Positions 1-12,200 of a stretch of DNA of 64,000 bases are shown piece by piece (the first letter of the stretch is position 1; each line of letters opens with the position of its first letter). The stretch covers positions 30,570,988 through 30,634,987 of the forward strand of contig OX465584.1 in the NCBI GenBank assembly GCA_950022655.1, read 5' to 3'. This DNA is from Alentia gelatinosa. Lineage: Eukaryota; Annelida; Polychaeta; Phyllodocida; Polynoidae. Position numbers and translations under genes: made by a program. Below the pieces are notes generated by a model. The model saw only the letters and a list, made by a program, of their open reading frames with translations, made no database searches and was not told the origin of the DNA.

Positions 1-277
1 ATAACGATGTCACTTACTTGATATGGGGAGGTTTTCAGTCCTGATGCAATGCAGTTATGCCGAATTACAGATTGACCTCTAAGCCTTTATCAATGTCCTG
101 CAGAGATTGAGCAAAATATTCGCTATCTAGTGCTGCCCAAAGTGTCGTTAGGAATCCTAAATATGTATCAATACTTCATGTAGTGTTAAAGGGAGACACA
201 TCATCATAAAGATTACAAGCCCATGCCTATGTGAGCATCTCAAATTTATGATGACTCAGTCACATGACGCACCTGAA

Positions 278-595
278 CAATTCAACATCCTTCAAATATC
301 CCTTTAAATACACTCACATATCAATCATTGCATATGTATCATTGATGATATATATCCTGTGTCAGCTTTCAGTGGATTATGCCTCCTTGTCATCGATCCT
401 ATGGTCTGCATTCTATTTCTGTTCTTTGATCATCCACAATTCAACATCCTTCAAATATCCCTTTAAATACACTCACATATCAATCATTGCATATGTATCA
501 TTGACGATATATATCCTCTGTCAGTTTTCAGTGGACCATGCCTCCTTGCCATCGATCCTATGGTCTGCATTCTATTTCTGTTCTTTGATCATCCA
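278..595. repeat. Tandem duplication, two copies of 159 bp
   Basis: The block beginning CAATTCAACATCCTTCAAAT at 278 recurs at 437 with only a handful of substitutions. The period of 159 is a multiple of three, so one open frame runs through both copies and repeats a hydrophobic 53-residue peptide. There is no other sign of coding. Confidence 0.9.
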
Positions 596-3374
596 TCCTT
601 TTTTGTTTGTTCACCCCGAGTTGGGAGTTTTCCACTTTTCCATGGAAAGCCATGTTTTCATTCTCAGTATAAATACACAATATTGACTGGTTTCAGAAAC
701 GTATTTATTATCCACCTTTTACTGACAAGTGCTATACTGATATTAGTTTATTTAGCTACACGTTTTTCATACGCACTATTTTCCCATATGCGCCGGCTAT
801 AGAAAGGCGGAGCATACAACATATCCGTATCCTCCGGTTATGCAGATATATAAGCTGCCCATGTGTTTTCTATAGACCCTATGTATCAGGTGGATAATGT
901 TCCAGGTGGATTGTTCCTTCTAAGTAACCCGGCTTGTATGATAAGCCAGGTCCGCAGCAGGTAGACAGGTCACTTGTTGCATTCCTTCTGTGAAGAAGGC
1001 AATACCAGGGACTTGACTTGTGGTGTGATCTTTTGTACCCTCTAGGTGATTAAGTTCGGACTGTTTACCTTTTGTTTGGTTTTATGTGATGAAGGGTTAC
1101 TGGATCACCTGGCTTATTCCGAAAACGAACTGACCTGTGGGTTAAAGCACTCACAGTGTAGCTTATCTTGTCGCGGGAACAATTTATGCAGTCTTCCGAA
1201 GTTAAAGCAGACATAACCTACTTTCATTTAACCTTTATTTACCCATGATAATTCATTCAAGTCTATGAACTGGGTCCATTAATTCAGCTAGGATCCAAAT
1301 AAGCAGATATCTCCAATCCCTCATTCAAACCAATTCAATTGTGCACTATTTGTTTTTGACACTATTGGTTCATAAAATGTTAGACATTCTTGAAGATTGC
1401 ACATGCATTTTATTTCGTATAATTATGTTCTTGTGAATGAAAATCTCAATTTTCTCACTATTCTCCTGGTGGATGTTGAGTCAGAGCTCTCATAGGTCAG
1501 TGACCCCTGCACGTGTTAGATGTAATTTCTGTGGTTCTTCCCGCCGGCGATCCACCAGACTCTACCCTTTACTTCTACGTATTTCTCCTTCGGCCTCTCA
1601 CCGACTTCCACCTCCCGCCCACCAGCCACTTAGCCAGTGCGCCCCGCTGCCAGCAAGTAGGCACCGTCATCAAATTTTCACCAGCCTCACGAGCTGCTTA
1701 AGGCTAGCAGATTTCCTTATTGTGTGATGCTGTGGCGCCACGTGTGACTCTGCATCGCCTACACAACACAGCACAGCACCCTTGCTTCCACACACAACAA
1801 ACCCAGTCTCTGCTTACCCTGCTCACTGGCTGAGCTTTACCGACCCCACACGTGAACTATAGGAGTGACTCCTTGGTGAGCTACTCGCACTCTTAGGACA
1901 CTGGGCATGGGACACGATAGGAACAGCTCGCTGAGAGGCCATTGGGCTGAGAAATGGCGCTGTGCATGGTGAAGGTGGTTGGCAAGGCAGTTGCTCGCCG
2001 CAAAGAGGAGGCTGAGGCAGGTAGGCTTGGGCTGACACGAGAGGGTTTGCTTATTTACTACCCACCTGTGGCTTGCTGAATCTCTATGGGCTACACCACC
2101 ATTCGGGGTCCTACCTCGGCCTTTCTTTTCTTTTCATAGCGTGACCTCTAGCTTCCCTGAGGTTGGGCAGGTATTTGTATTGGAGTTATTGTTTATTCAT
2201 AAGAGTTCTGACTCTAACTTTGCAAGACGAGTGTGAAATTAGGCGTGTTGGTGTGAGAATAATTTGAAGCGGTTTTCCTTTTTGAATCTCGATTGAGAAT
2301 CAAATATATTCCGTGAACAGATGAATGGGTTTTAAATGTCTCTAGTAGTGATTCCGATTCATTGCAGAAAAAATTAGTCTGCCCATAATTCACTAACACG
2401 GTCTTGGTTGAATCGCTGAATGAATCAGTAAACATGATAAACGGTTTCTTTCCATTCAGAGAGAAGTCAGTGGCAAGGAACGAATACATTCTTATCTAAA
2501 TTACATACAGGAATGTTAGGTTTTATCCCATTGATGGTGATTCGGAATTAACGGTTCCTCTCTAATGGTAATTAGATAATTAGGTGTGTGCGTTTCTAAA
2601 TCTCTGACTGCTGCTAGGTTTTTGTGTTGGAGTATTCAGTATTGATGCACTTCCCGGTTGTGGCTTGTTTCCCGAGAGTATTGTTTCCAGTCTAGTAACA
2701 TGCCGGGAGGTGGTCACAGAGGGAGGGTTCGGCTGAATATGTGCCACTGTGAATCCTCCACAGACTGTCTGACCTGATCAGTGATCATACAGAGCTACTC
2801 CAGGGACGTGAGCAGCTATGAGCTTTGGAAGTCGATACAAGTAGTCAAATTCCTCATCATTGGTGCCTAGTACTACATATAACAGGTAATAGTCATATCG
2901 GAGTTCAAAAGTGGGAACATTATTTTATGTCTAAAGGGAAACTAAAACTTTCCTGGTGCAAACCGTATATTTGCAACTCCCTTGAAAACGAGGACCAACA
3001 GAGACAATAATCAGCGTGTTAAGTATTTATTGTGTGGCCTTTTGAATTTTCATAACTGTAAATATAAATTTTGGGGCGCGGTGATTATGACCTGACTATG
3101 CGTAAGGCGCTTTTTTGTTATTGTACGAGGCATGCTATCTATTGTCTAGTTGTACACTCTGTTGTACCTCATAAAGTCCATTTCATCGGGCAAAGGTTCT
3201 CTACTTTTAAAAATATATGTACAATGATGTAGAGACAGTCGTATGGTCCTGTATGTTTGGACATGTCTGTATGTAGTGGTAGGCTTGGACAGAGGTTTAC
3301 GATGCTATCAAGTTGGACATGTCTGTATGTAGCTGTAGTCTAGACAGGCCTGTATCATGCTATAGGGTTAATAA

Positions 3375-3560
3375 CATGTCTTGTTCCTTGTGTAAAACAA
3401 AGATGATATAATCTGAACCTCATTCACGCCAATAGAACAATAGTATTTACCTCCCCACAGACCCACGCCCAATGTCATGACCGACACAGACGTATTTTCC
3501 ATGTTCTGATCCGACTTCAACTGTGAATGTTGCACTGATGTCCGATATATTGATATTGAA
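3375..3560. repeat. Dispersed repeat family A, copy 1
   Basis: This block shares long stretches (TGTTCCTTGT, CCTCATTCA, AACCTCCCCAC) with 12970-13160. Its second half also resembles 63560-63730. Copies differ by substitutions and small indels, so the family is old. Its class is not known. Confidence 0.55.
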
Positions 3561-5399
3561 ACCTCTTTACTTTTCTCAAACTGAACACTTTACATTCAAT
3601 GTTCAGTGTAGTTTCCTCAATTGCCCAATATGATCTCACGAATGCTCCATTTACCAGTATCCATGATGGAGGATGGGAAAGGCCCACACAACCGGAACAT
3701 GGTATATCCATGGCGTTAACTAAGTGTTTTATAACAAAATCCGGGTCTGTAGGTATAGTCTGTAGGATAATGTAAACACAAACATTGTCTTTTCTACAGA
3801 GACGCCTCGGTACTTTCACTGTAAATACATTGGAAATGTAACCCATTCTTATGAAGGACAGAGCTGCATTCATGCACACGGAATCGCTGGTTCATAATTG
3901 ATGAAACGCTACAGAGATTAAAGCCTTTCTATTCTATTACTTTCCATGGTTCACAGTTCGAGTCATACAGAAGCATAAGTAGAAAGTTAAGACATAGTAG
4001 GCACAGTCAGTGCAAGCTGAATGATTGATGTCCTCACAGACAGTGAGGGGGCGCTCTCCCATGTTTGTTTTCTGTCGCTAGTCACAATGTACACCAACAA
4101 GAAGACTTCTAAGAACACTTAAATTCCAGCGGGTTTGATAAAATTATCGATTTTCTGGTACATTTCCATTCTATCCTCGTTAAAGTTCAAGCGGGTTTAT
4201 AAACACAAACATGCAAACTAAGAACGATATCTATGTTACTAAACAGCACTTACCAGTCCTCATTGCAGTATGCAATAAGATAATATATAGTTAATGACCA
4301 TCTTTTTTATTGTATAGAGTTCTGCGGGTTTGACTATAGTTGAGAAATTCAATATAAATTATTACTCCAACTGTGCCACAAGAAAACAAAGCAGATGTCA
4401 AAACAAATGTTTAGAACAAAACAAAGTGATTTCGTGTTTTGAAATATACATTCATCTCCTGATATTGAACGTATACTTATATAAATAGAATCTAGTTTTT
4501 TTTCCAACGTTGGCTTTTCTGTTAGCACGCTCTTCATATAAAGAGTATAAAACTTGTTATGTCTCTCGCTTTAACGGTCAGTAAAAGGTAGAGATAACAT
4601 AATTAACAATGATTCCGTGGACATTTTCTTTGGAAGCAAACGAGAGCTTATTTCATTCACTGGGACTTCGTTGAATGTAGCCCAGTCTGAATACAGCATG
4701 TATTTGCATTACTGCTACTCTGCTCGCTCAAGGTCATCGTTTGGGTTCAAGGGTTGTTTAAATCAAATGACCATTGGGGATTCATTACAATGAACACAGG
4801 GGCCCATTACCATATCAAGGGGGACTCATTACCATTATGCTATAGCCTCATTCTGAGTGTACCTCGGACATCCTGGGGTTACCGATTTTGAGTAAGTATT
4901 TGGGGACTCGAATGACTTATTTAAGATAGAATATATCTAAGTTAATATGAATGTACTATGTTGACGAAATGACAAGGTTTTCATTACAGCGTAGTTAACA
5001 GATTCGTCACTTGTAATGTATGGTTTGCTAAGAGGAATACCTAGTGTTATATGTAACCTTTGAAATCAAGATAAGTGCATATTCCACGCTTTTGTTATAT
5101 AGAATATAACAAAAATGGATAGATATGTTTATGTTTAGGTCAGAAATAAATGAGCTTGCTCAAATATTTGAAAAAAGAAAAGTATTTGAGGAATCCAAGG
5201 TATTTCAGTGAAATGGGTGCTTTGATTTATTCTAAATTGATATAGGAGAACTATAAGACATTGTTTCTGCGTAGTATTTCAATCATGAAAACACAGTAAT
5301 TGATTGATGATCAAATTTATATATGACTTATTTGATTAGGCACCGTTGCCATATCTGATTGTTGGTATTTCCAATGATGATCTTTTGGAGGCGTTTTAA

Positions 5400-5762
5400 C
5401 CCTTTAAGGGCGAATGATGCTTTGAGGCATCATCCAGGCCAGGGCGAATGATGCCTTGAGGCATCATCCAGGCCAGGGCGAATGATGCCTTGAGGCATCA
5501 TTCCTCAAAAATCTACGAAATCGGTTTTGAACAAAATATATTAGAGAAGCATTAATGAAATTTTCACAGAATGTATGTATGATACTATTATTAGTATTTC
5601 TATTCAAAAGAAATAAAATAATTAAGATTATATCATATCATGTGATTTAAGAATTTAATTGTAGGTTTTAACGACTGTGTGCCCGTCCCCTAGCGGTATA
5701 AAGTGCCACCAGCACCCGTCCTCCATGCTGTAGCTTGTCCACAGGCACCCGTCCTAAAAGGG
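5400..5762. mobile_element. piggyBac-like MITE (363 bp) flanked by TTAA
   Basis: The element starts CCCTTTAAGGGCG and ends with the near inverse (CGTCCTAAAAGGG). It is flanked on both sides by TTAA (5396-5399 and 5763-5766), the target duplication of the piggyBac superfamily. It has no transposase frame, so it is non-autonomous. Just inside its left end are three tandem units of about 34 bp, each containing the hairpin GATGCCTTGAGGCATC. Just inside the right end GCACCCGTCC occurs twice as a direct repeat. Confidence 0.8.
5406..5511. repeat. Three tandem ~34-bp units with hairpin, inside the MITE
   Basis: GGGCGAATGATGCCTTGAGG is repeated three times, and each unit carries inverted arms GATGCC and GGCATC. 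Such subterminal tandem hairpins are common in piggyBac-type MITEs and may be transposase-binding sites, which is inference. Confidence 0.8.
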
Positions 5763-5849
5763 TTAACGTAACCATGGCTGTCTTCTTATCATGTCTGTCT
5801 GGACAGGCAGGAATGTCAAAATATTGGAGTTAAAAGTGTCTCGATTGTC

Positions 5850-5865
5850 ATGGAAGGCGACCAGT
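5850..5865 (+). CDS. AGBL2: Possible short first coding exon (speculative)
   Basis: ATGGAAGGCGACCAGT at 5850 is followed by GTAACG, a weak donor, and would join in phase to the exon at 6196. The resulting start would be M-E-G-D-Q-Y before the recognisable sequence. Vertebrate CCP2 has about 130 more residues ahead of this point, so this could at best be a short isoform. The support is only an in-phase ATG and donor. Confidence 0.15.
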
Positions 5866-6195
5866 GTAACGTGTGTGTTGCCTCAACCTATCAGAGCAGC
5901 ATTATGACAATGACATTTACAGCTTGACCACATGTGAAAGGTACCACAGTTATGTTTTACTTTGGAGAAGTTTATCTGCTTTCCCCACAAGGTTGAGACA
6001 TGGAGCTGTATACATACCCACTGAAACCGATAGCAAAATTAAAGATCAACTGTGGTATCACAATATATCCTGGCTATATGAACAAGCTTTTATCTATTAT
6101 GGATTTTATGTTGAGGAACCGGGCGTTATATTTGATTATTATTTCTTGTAAATATCTAATTATTCTCAAATACGTCACTATTTTACTAATTTCAG

Positions 6196-6263
6196 ATAAC
6201 AAGACCCAGGAGGAGCTATTACGTACCACACAGCTGGTCTACAGCTACCAGGCTGGCAAGATG
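6196..6263 (+). CDS. AGBL2: AGBL2-like exon 1 (first visible)
   Basis: The acceptor TTTCAG precedes the exon and GTAAGC follows it. It enters with two bases of a split codon and leaves in phase 0. It reads [18 protein letters not shown], then AGKM, which leads directly into the VPKLREP block of the next exon. Vertebrate CCP2 has a matching L-x-x-RQLLYDELD-x-VNPRLREP stretch. Because it starts mid-codon, at least one 5' exon must exist. Confidence 0.8.
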
Positions 6264-9200
6264 GTAAGCGTTTGTCAAAGTCACTTTCAAATCCTTTTAT
6301 AGTCATTTTTGAATGTTACTTGTGGAGTGGGTCACACGCCTACCAACATGGCTACCGGGCAATGTACCAGCAATGAACTGATGAAAAAGCAGTAAAGATG
6401 AAAAAGATCATCCTCACAGGAGGGTTAAACAATTACATCCGGATGTCTTTTCGGTTGAAAAATAACTTACTAAATTTTCTCCTGCACGAACAACTGCTGT
6501 TGCTTCGTCTGCACTTATAGTTTTATTGACTCTTAAACTTGGTTGGACAGAGCGATGTAGGCATTACAACCAACATCCGTATAGTTCTATTAGAACATTA
6601 ACTTAAAACTGATGTCTTTAATGTAAAAATATCGTGGTAGGTGCCGAAGCTGCGCGAGCCCAGGCAACTCTACGGATTTAACCCAAACGAATTGGGCCCT
6701 CAGCAAGCCGCCCGATGGTAGGTACCTCCCATGAGAGCCACTCGGGCACATTTACCCATTCTGTAAAGCTGGTCGACATGTAGTGTCTAGATAGAAAGGG
6801 CCTTGCCATTCAGGCTTGATTAACGTTAGCTGAATAGAAGATGTGGCGTTACCTGTTGCCAGCATTGCCATTTTTTTCTATTAATGTTAGCATTTCCCCT
6901 AGGTAAACTTTTCTCCATGTTCTTAGAAATAAGGATGATTTTCAACGAGAAAGGAAAAGATGCCATGTAAAAAGTCACTGATGACAGTCATTCCTCAATA
7001 GACCACTTGAGACGAGAAGGTAGGGCGCATTAAAACGCTTAGCAATATCTCAGCTGTTCTATTCTTTGATGCAGGCCTGCAGAAATCCAGGTGCTAAATG
7101 AACGGATAAAACACATTTGGACTATACCTCCAGAACCAGAGCCTTTCTACAAGCCGAGTAAGTCTTTATCATACTGAAATTCTAATTGAATTATCCACAC
7201 AGAAAGTAACAAGTCTCATCCTTAAATGTTGATGCATATCAAAGCAGGCAGCTACCGAAAGGGAACATCCGTAACACGGACCATAGTCCTCATCCTTTTA
7301 AAGACTTATCAAAGACATATCACATGTATTTGAACCCATGTAGAATAACGATTTCTAAAATCCTCATCTATGTGGTATTGTGATTAAGCTCCAATCAAAT
7401 GTTGTGACGAATAAGCATGAGAATACTGATGGAAATACACATCTAGATTATTTTTTAGTAAGGTGCTTTCTGGCTGTCTCAGATTTTGAAAGTTTACCTG
7501 CCCCTTCATTGTTTAAACATTAAACTCATATCTTGAGATATGACTGCAGAGTTCTTCAATGTGTGGCCATATGACCTGATACCTTCCAATTATCTCGATG
7601 TACAACAATAAATTTTATCACACTCCAGCTGGCATGGAAAAAGGTCCAATATGTCGGAGTGCCATGGGCGATGGTCGGATCGTATTTGAGTACGAACCAA
7701 TCGTCAGCAATTTTGTAAGTATCTCTGATTCATCCTGTTAGCAAATAGAGCACGTATAATGATCTCCCATGACATGAAAACCGTGTAGCTGGCCAATCTT
7801 TTCCCTACTCGTTAATTGTTATACATATTTGAAACTTTACATATTGTACATACGCATTGGCTTTTGACAAGGTTCAACAGATTTTTTTTTCTTTTCATTG
7901 ATTGCATGATTTTGTCATTTGTATGCGATGCACATATCATTTTCCATATGCTACCTTCATACCTTATATTGATCCTTACCTTTTGAAAATATAGATCATG
8001 GTATGATTTTTAATGTATATATTTCCATATGCTAGGTATTTTAGTTCTAAGTATTCCACTTTACCCTGATACCTACCTTAGACATTTTCACATTTTAAAC
8101 ATTTATCTAAATCAAATTTGTTTTTTGTAATTTCCTTGAGATTTTAAAGTAGAAGCATGATATTTTAGTAGTAACAGTCGGCTCCCCGCATTTTGTTGAT
8201 TTTAATTCATCTTAAAGTTCAATATTCCTTGTTCGCCCATTTCTCCACATAGGCACAGGTGAGTGTAGTTCCCTCCTTTACCGTGGTGTGTCTCCCTAGA
8301 TCGCCTCACTCCCATAATGCATAGCGAGTACATGGGTTCTTCCTTTCATTTCGGACAATAAGGAGAACAAGTTGACTAAAATGATGTTACAAACTCACGA
8401 GGTTAAATAATTACAAACCCATCAAAAATCTATCATGAGTGACTTTGAAATGAACACTAACTTTTGAAAAAGACCTACTTAGGAACAAGTATATCCTTTA
8501 CATTGCTACATGATCTGTTCTCACAATTACGGTTTTTTTCAAATTGTAAGTTAGACCTAATGTATGTCCGGGACCTGAGTAAAATATATCGACCAAGAAT
8601 ATTGTTGTATTTTGTCTGCAAATATAGGAACCCAGTTACGCTTTACATACATCCTACGATCTTCTTATCACTTAAGGAAATAGTATGTTGTGCCAGTAAT
8701 ATAACTGTTGTAAAATCTTTATCATATACTCTTCAATTTACAAGTAGCTATGAAAAGATCCAAACTGATTATTTTGTAAATTTGAGATTTTGTAAATTTG
8801 TATTTGAAAAGATCATTCTTTACTCTGGTTTCAAGCCTGTACTGTCAGATCTTAGAAAAACTATTTAGTTTTGTATAGTAAACCAGTCATATTTAGGATA
8901 TACATGTACTGATATATTTTTGTCTGAAATGGACCGATGAATGAATATTTTCTCTTTAAAAAAGACGAGGAATGAACACTAATTCACCATCTTGTTTTCA
9001 TAAGAAAATGTCGCATTTGAATACACTTTCGTTTTTGTTTGACACAACCCTTAAGTATACTTTAAGCGATGATAATTATCAAGGTGCATGCATGATGAAT
9101 GTGTTATATGACTGGTAAAATAATGGGGATTAATTGCCCTTCAGTTTAGGATGAACATTCATCCAAAATAGATCTCATTCGGATTCCCCGAGATATATCT

Positions 9201-12200
9201 GTTTGGACTTATTTGGATGAAATAAAGTCTCGATTTTCCTTTTTGAAAATAATGATTAAAATCGCTGTGTTTACATCGTCGAGCAATAATTATACATATC
9301 TTCCTTATATGCTGTTTATTTTTAGCTGTGGATTATTCCCCATGTAAGTTTGTCCAGGTCAACTTTTGCATGACCTTCAGCGACCTAGCTCTGATCTTGA
9401 CCTGACTTTTCTTCCCTCTTCAAGGAGATTTCTTGACATTGACTGTCTTAAGCATTGTTTTACAGTATTTCCCATAACGATCTACAGTAGTAAATTTGTA
9501 TCGTTCTTTCCTTGTCCTTTCCTTTTAATTTGCATGAATATAAAGGATTGATGAATGCTTTGACAGAAAGGCTGATGGATAAGTCTACGTCAGTTTCCTT
9601 GAGGCTTAGTGATGAAAAAAATAACAAAAACAATAGAGCCTCGTTGATTAGTATCTATTTTGTGATTTACAAACTTGTTTCTGTAATTAATCTATAAATA
9701 GTCCTGAAATTCGCTTAGTTTCTATCATCCCTTTATTTCCAGTTAGACTAAGTTGGGCTCTGATACATTACACTTGGTTTTCACTGTAAAGAGGAATGAC
9801 TCCCAGCAGATTGGGCACTAGGTCGCGCACCAAATTTAAAGAATGAACGGTGCCTATCTAAAGACTATGACAAAGTTTACTATCGAGTTTACTTTAACAC
9901 CAAAATCAATGTTATTTCCAGCATCCGAAGTATGTCAGATAGTACTCCAGTAATTCCACATGGCTTCCAGTAGTTTACATGACACTCATGACAGTACTCA
10001 AATAATATACATGGCAATCTTGACAGTACTACAGTAAGGTTCCATTACACTCCTGACAGTACTCCAGTAGACCAATATGACTCTTATAACAATACTCCAA
10101 TAGGTTTACCTGGGTTTTCATTAGAGTTTAGTAAAAAGCTAGAGGTGGTCATAAGCATAGTATGTATTTCAGCGAGGTATCGTCTTGTCTTAACTAAACA
10201 GAACTGGTTGTAAATATTTAGCCAAAGTTCTATTGGTAGTGTTTGGGTTTCGACAGTTAATGATGGATACCTCTAAAAGTGATATTAGAGTGGATCAGGT
10301 TGAGCAGCTCAGTAGGTGGGTCAGGGACCACTGTAAACTCCTGCACTAGGCCAGCTGAGAGCAGGTCGATGCCAGCTTTCAATGATGAGCTTCCCCTAGT
10401 GCGATATCGACCAGCTGCTGATCCCCTGTTCGCATGACCCTCCGGATGCAATCAGGGAAGAGATGCTCACACGGGGGTCGGGCAGAGACTGCTCCTCAAC
10501 CAGGTTCTTTCATCAAAAGTCTACAACCCTTTATCCTACCCCTAATATAAAATCCCATAGGCTTAACATTGAGTTTCTGTATGCCACGCTGACTGGCATA
10601 CGGAGTTTTATATGCCACTAGTGGCACACAGAATTTTTATCATGTAATATTCCAAAATCGAGGAGACAGGGTAGGATAAAATCAAAACCTGATTCGTTTT
10701 AATATTGGCCATCGCATGCCACTCCTGGAGTTTTAGCTCCGGACTCCACTCGGCTTCGCGATATTATCCAACCTCATGCGGTACTTGTCATTCGACATGC
10801 ACAGGTGGAAACTAGAGGATGCTCTCTTCAGCCTATTTGGTAGCTTTTTAGCCAAATACAGGCCTGAATTATCGCGAAGAAATTCATAGAGGAGGCCTAG
10901 TAACACATTCCTCAGATGGATAATGGCTTTGGGCACTCTTGGGGACAAGGGAGATTTAATTCTCTTTGGTTCTTCGGCCCAAGATGGATTGTTCTTTAGG
11001 AAAATTTCATCAGTGATGCTATAACTTATTCAGGTAAAGCTGTTCTACAGCAGCTCTTCCACGAAAATATTTTAGAAAACGTTTCGGAAGGCAATAGACT
11101 TTGCTTCGTATGATTTACATTTAGGAGAAACAATGATTTTAGTTTACATAATGATCTTAGGTTCTGTGCTCCGAAAAAAGTCTTAGATTTCTTTCAAGCA
11201 TTTGTACACTTAAGACAAGTACCCTTGTTAATATGCCACAACCTAATACTAATATAATCCTTTGGTATTACTTATTATGGAAGTTAATGCCTCATGGAAT
11301 TGATTAGCCTCATATACGATTTAATTGATGGTCGAACGGATGTTGCGCAATTTCCTTGCGATCAGTTTCTGTAATCGTTCATGGAAAGTATCATTATGTT
11401 TGTTCGATTTCGACAGAGGAAGAAATGTTTTCTAGCATTTTGGTCTATTCTTTTAGAAATAATGATTTAATTCTTCTCTAAGATTTGATATTATGCTTCA
11501 GTTACCAGTTATCAATGCACAGGCCAATTAAAAAATCTACGATCCATAGGAATCACGCAGCTGCTTCCAGAAGTGACTGGCAGTCAATAGGTATTCAGTT
11601 AATTGCGGTCATGGAAAGGTCGACATAGGTTAAGAACTACGTTAGGAGCAGATTCAATCAGTTCAGCTATATCTGTATAGTGAGGAACTACTGATAAAGG
11701 GAGACGGAACTAAGTGTCCGGAATAAACATTAGCAGTATATTATTCATACGAGCGAAGAACCAACATTTATAAAGCTGATGTTAGATTATTTCAAAAACT
11801 AACCTCATGTGAATTTAAGATTGATCATAAAAAACGTATAGATAAATTGAGTCGGTGTTTTTATTCAATAATTGGATGATTAGGTAAGGTGGTAGATAGG
11901 GGTTGAGTGGGAGATGGATTTGGTGGGCTATTTACTTTGTGAGTGGATCATTTTCATGGCCAGTATACTAACTGAAACCATTCCGATTTTAGTTTGGGTT
12001 TATGATATGTCGTTCTGTTTTCTCACATTGCTATGCTTAGCACTTAGTATGTAATCGAAAGAGTAATTTCTTCTTATTTCTCTATCCATTGATTGAGAGC
12101 TATTCGATATATCCATTCCAATCATTATACCTCATCTATATGAAAATTCAACATGTAATTAATTTTACCTAAAATTTATTACTTTCAGAAATATTATAGG

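Larger units (their letters stand above)
1..5395. other. Upstream flank without a recognised gene
   Basis: No exon with recognisable homology was found. The stretch is AT-rich and holds a 159-bp tandem duplication (278-595), a somewhat GC-richer block near 1480-2040 that could contain regulatory DNA or a 5' exon, and a dispersed-repeat fragment (about 3375-3560). A 120-codon open frame lies on the minus strand at 3517-3879. The missing 5' exons of the carboxypeptidase gene probably lie here or further upstream, but I could not identify them. Confidence 0.5.

Noticed and set aside
264..686. 140-codon frame at the left edge
   Set aside because: It is explained by a 159-bp tandem duplication whose period is a multiple of three.
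8464..8868. 134-codon open frame in intron 4
   Set aside because: AT-driven codon use, no homology recognised, and no splice borders that fit the gene.
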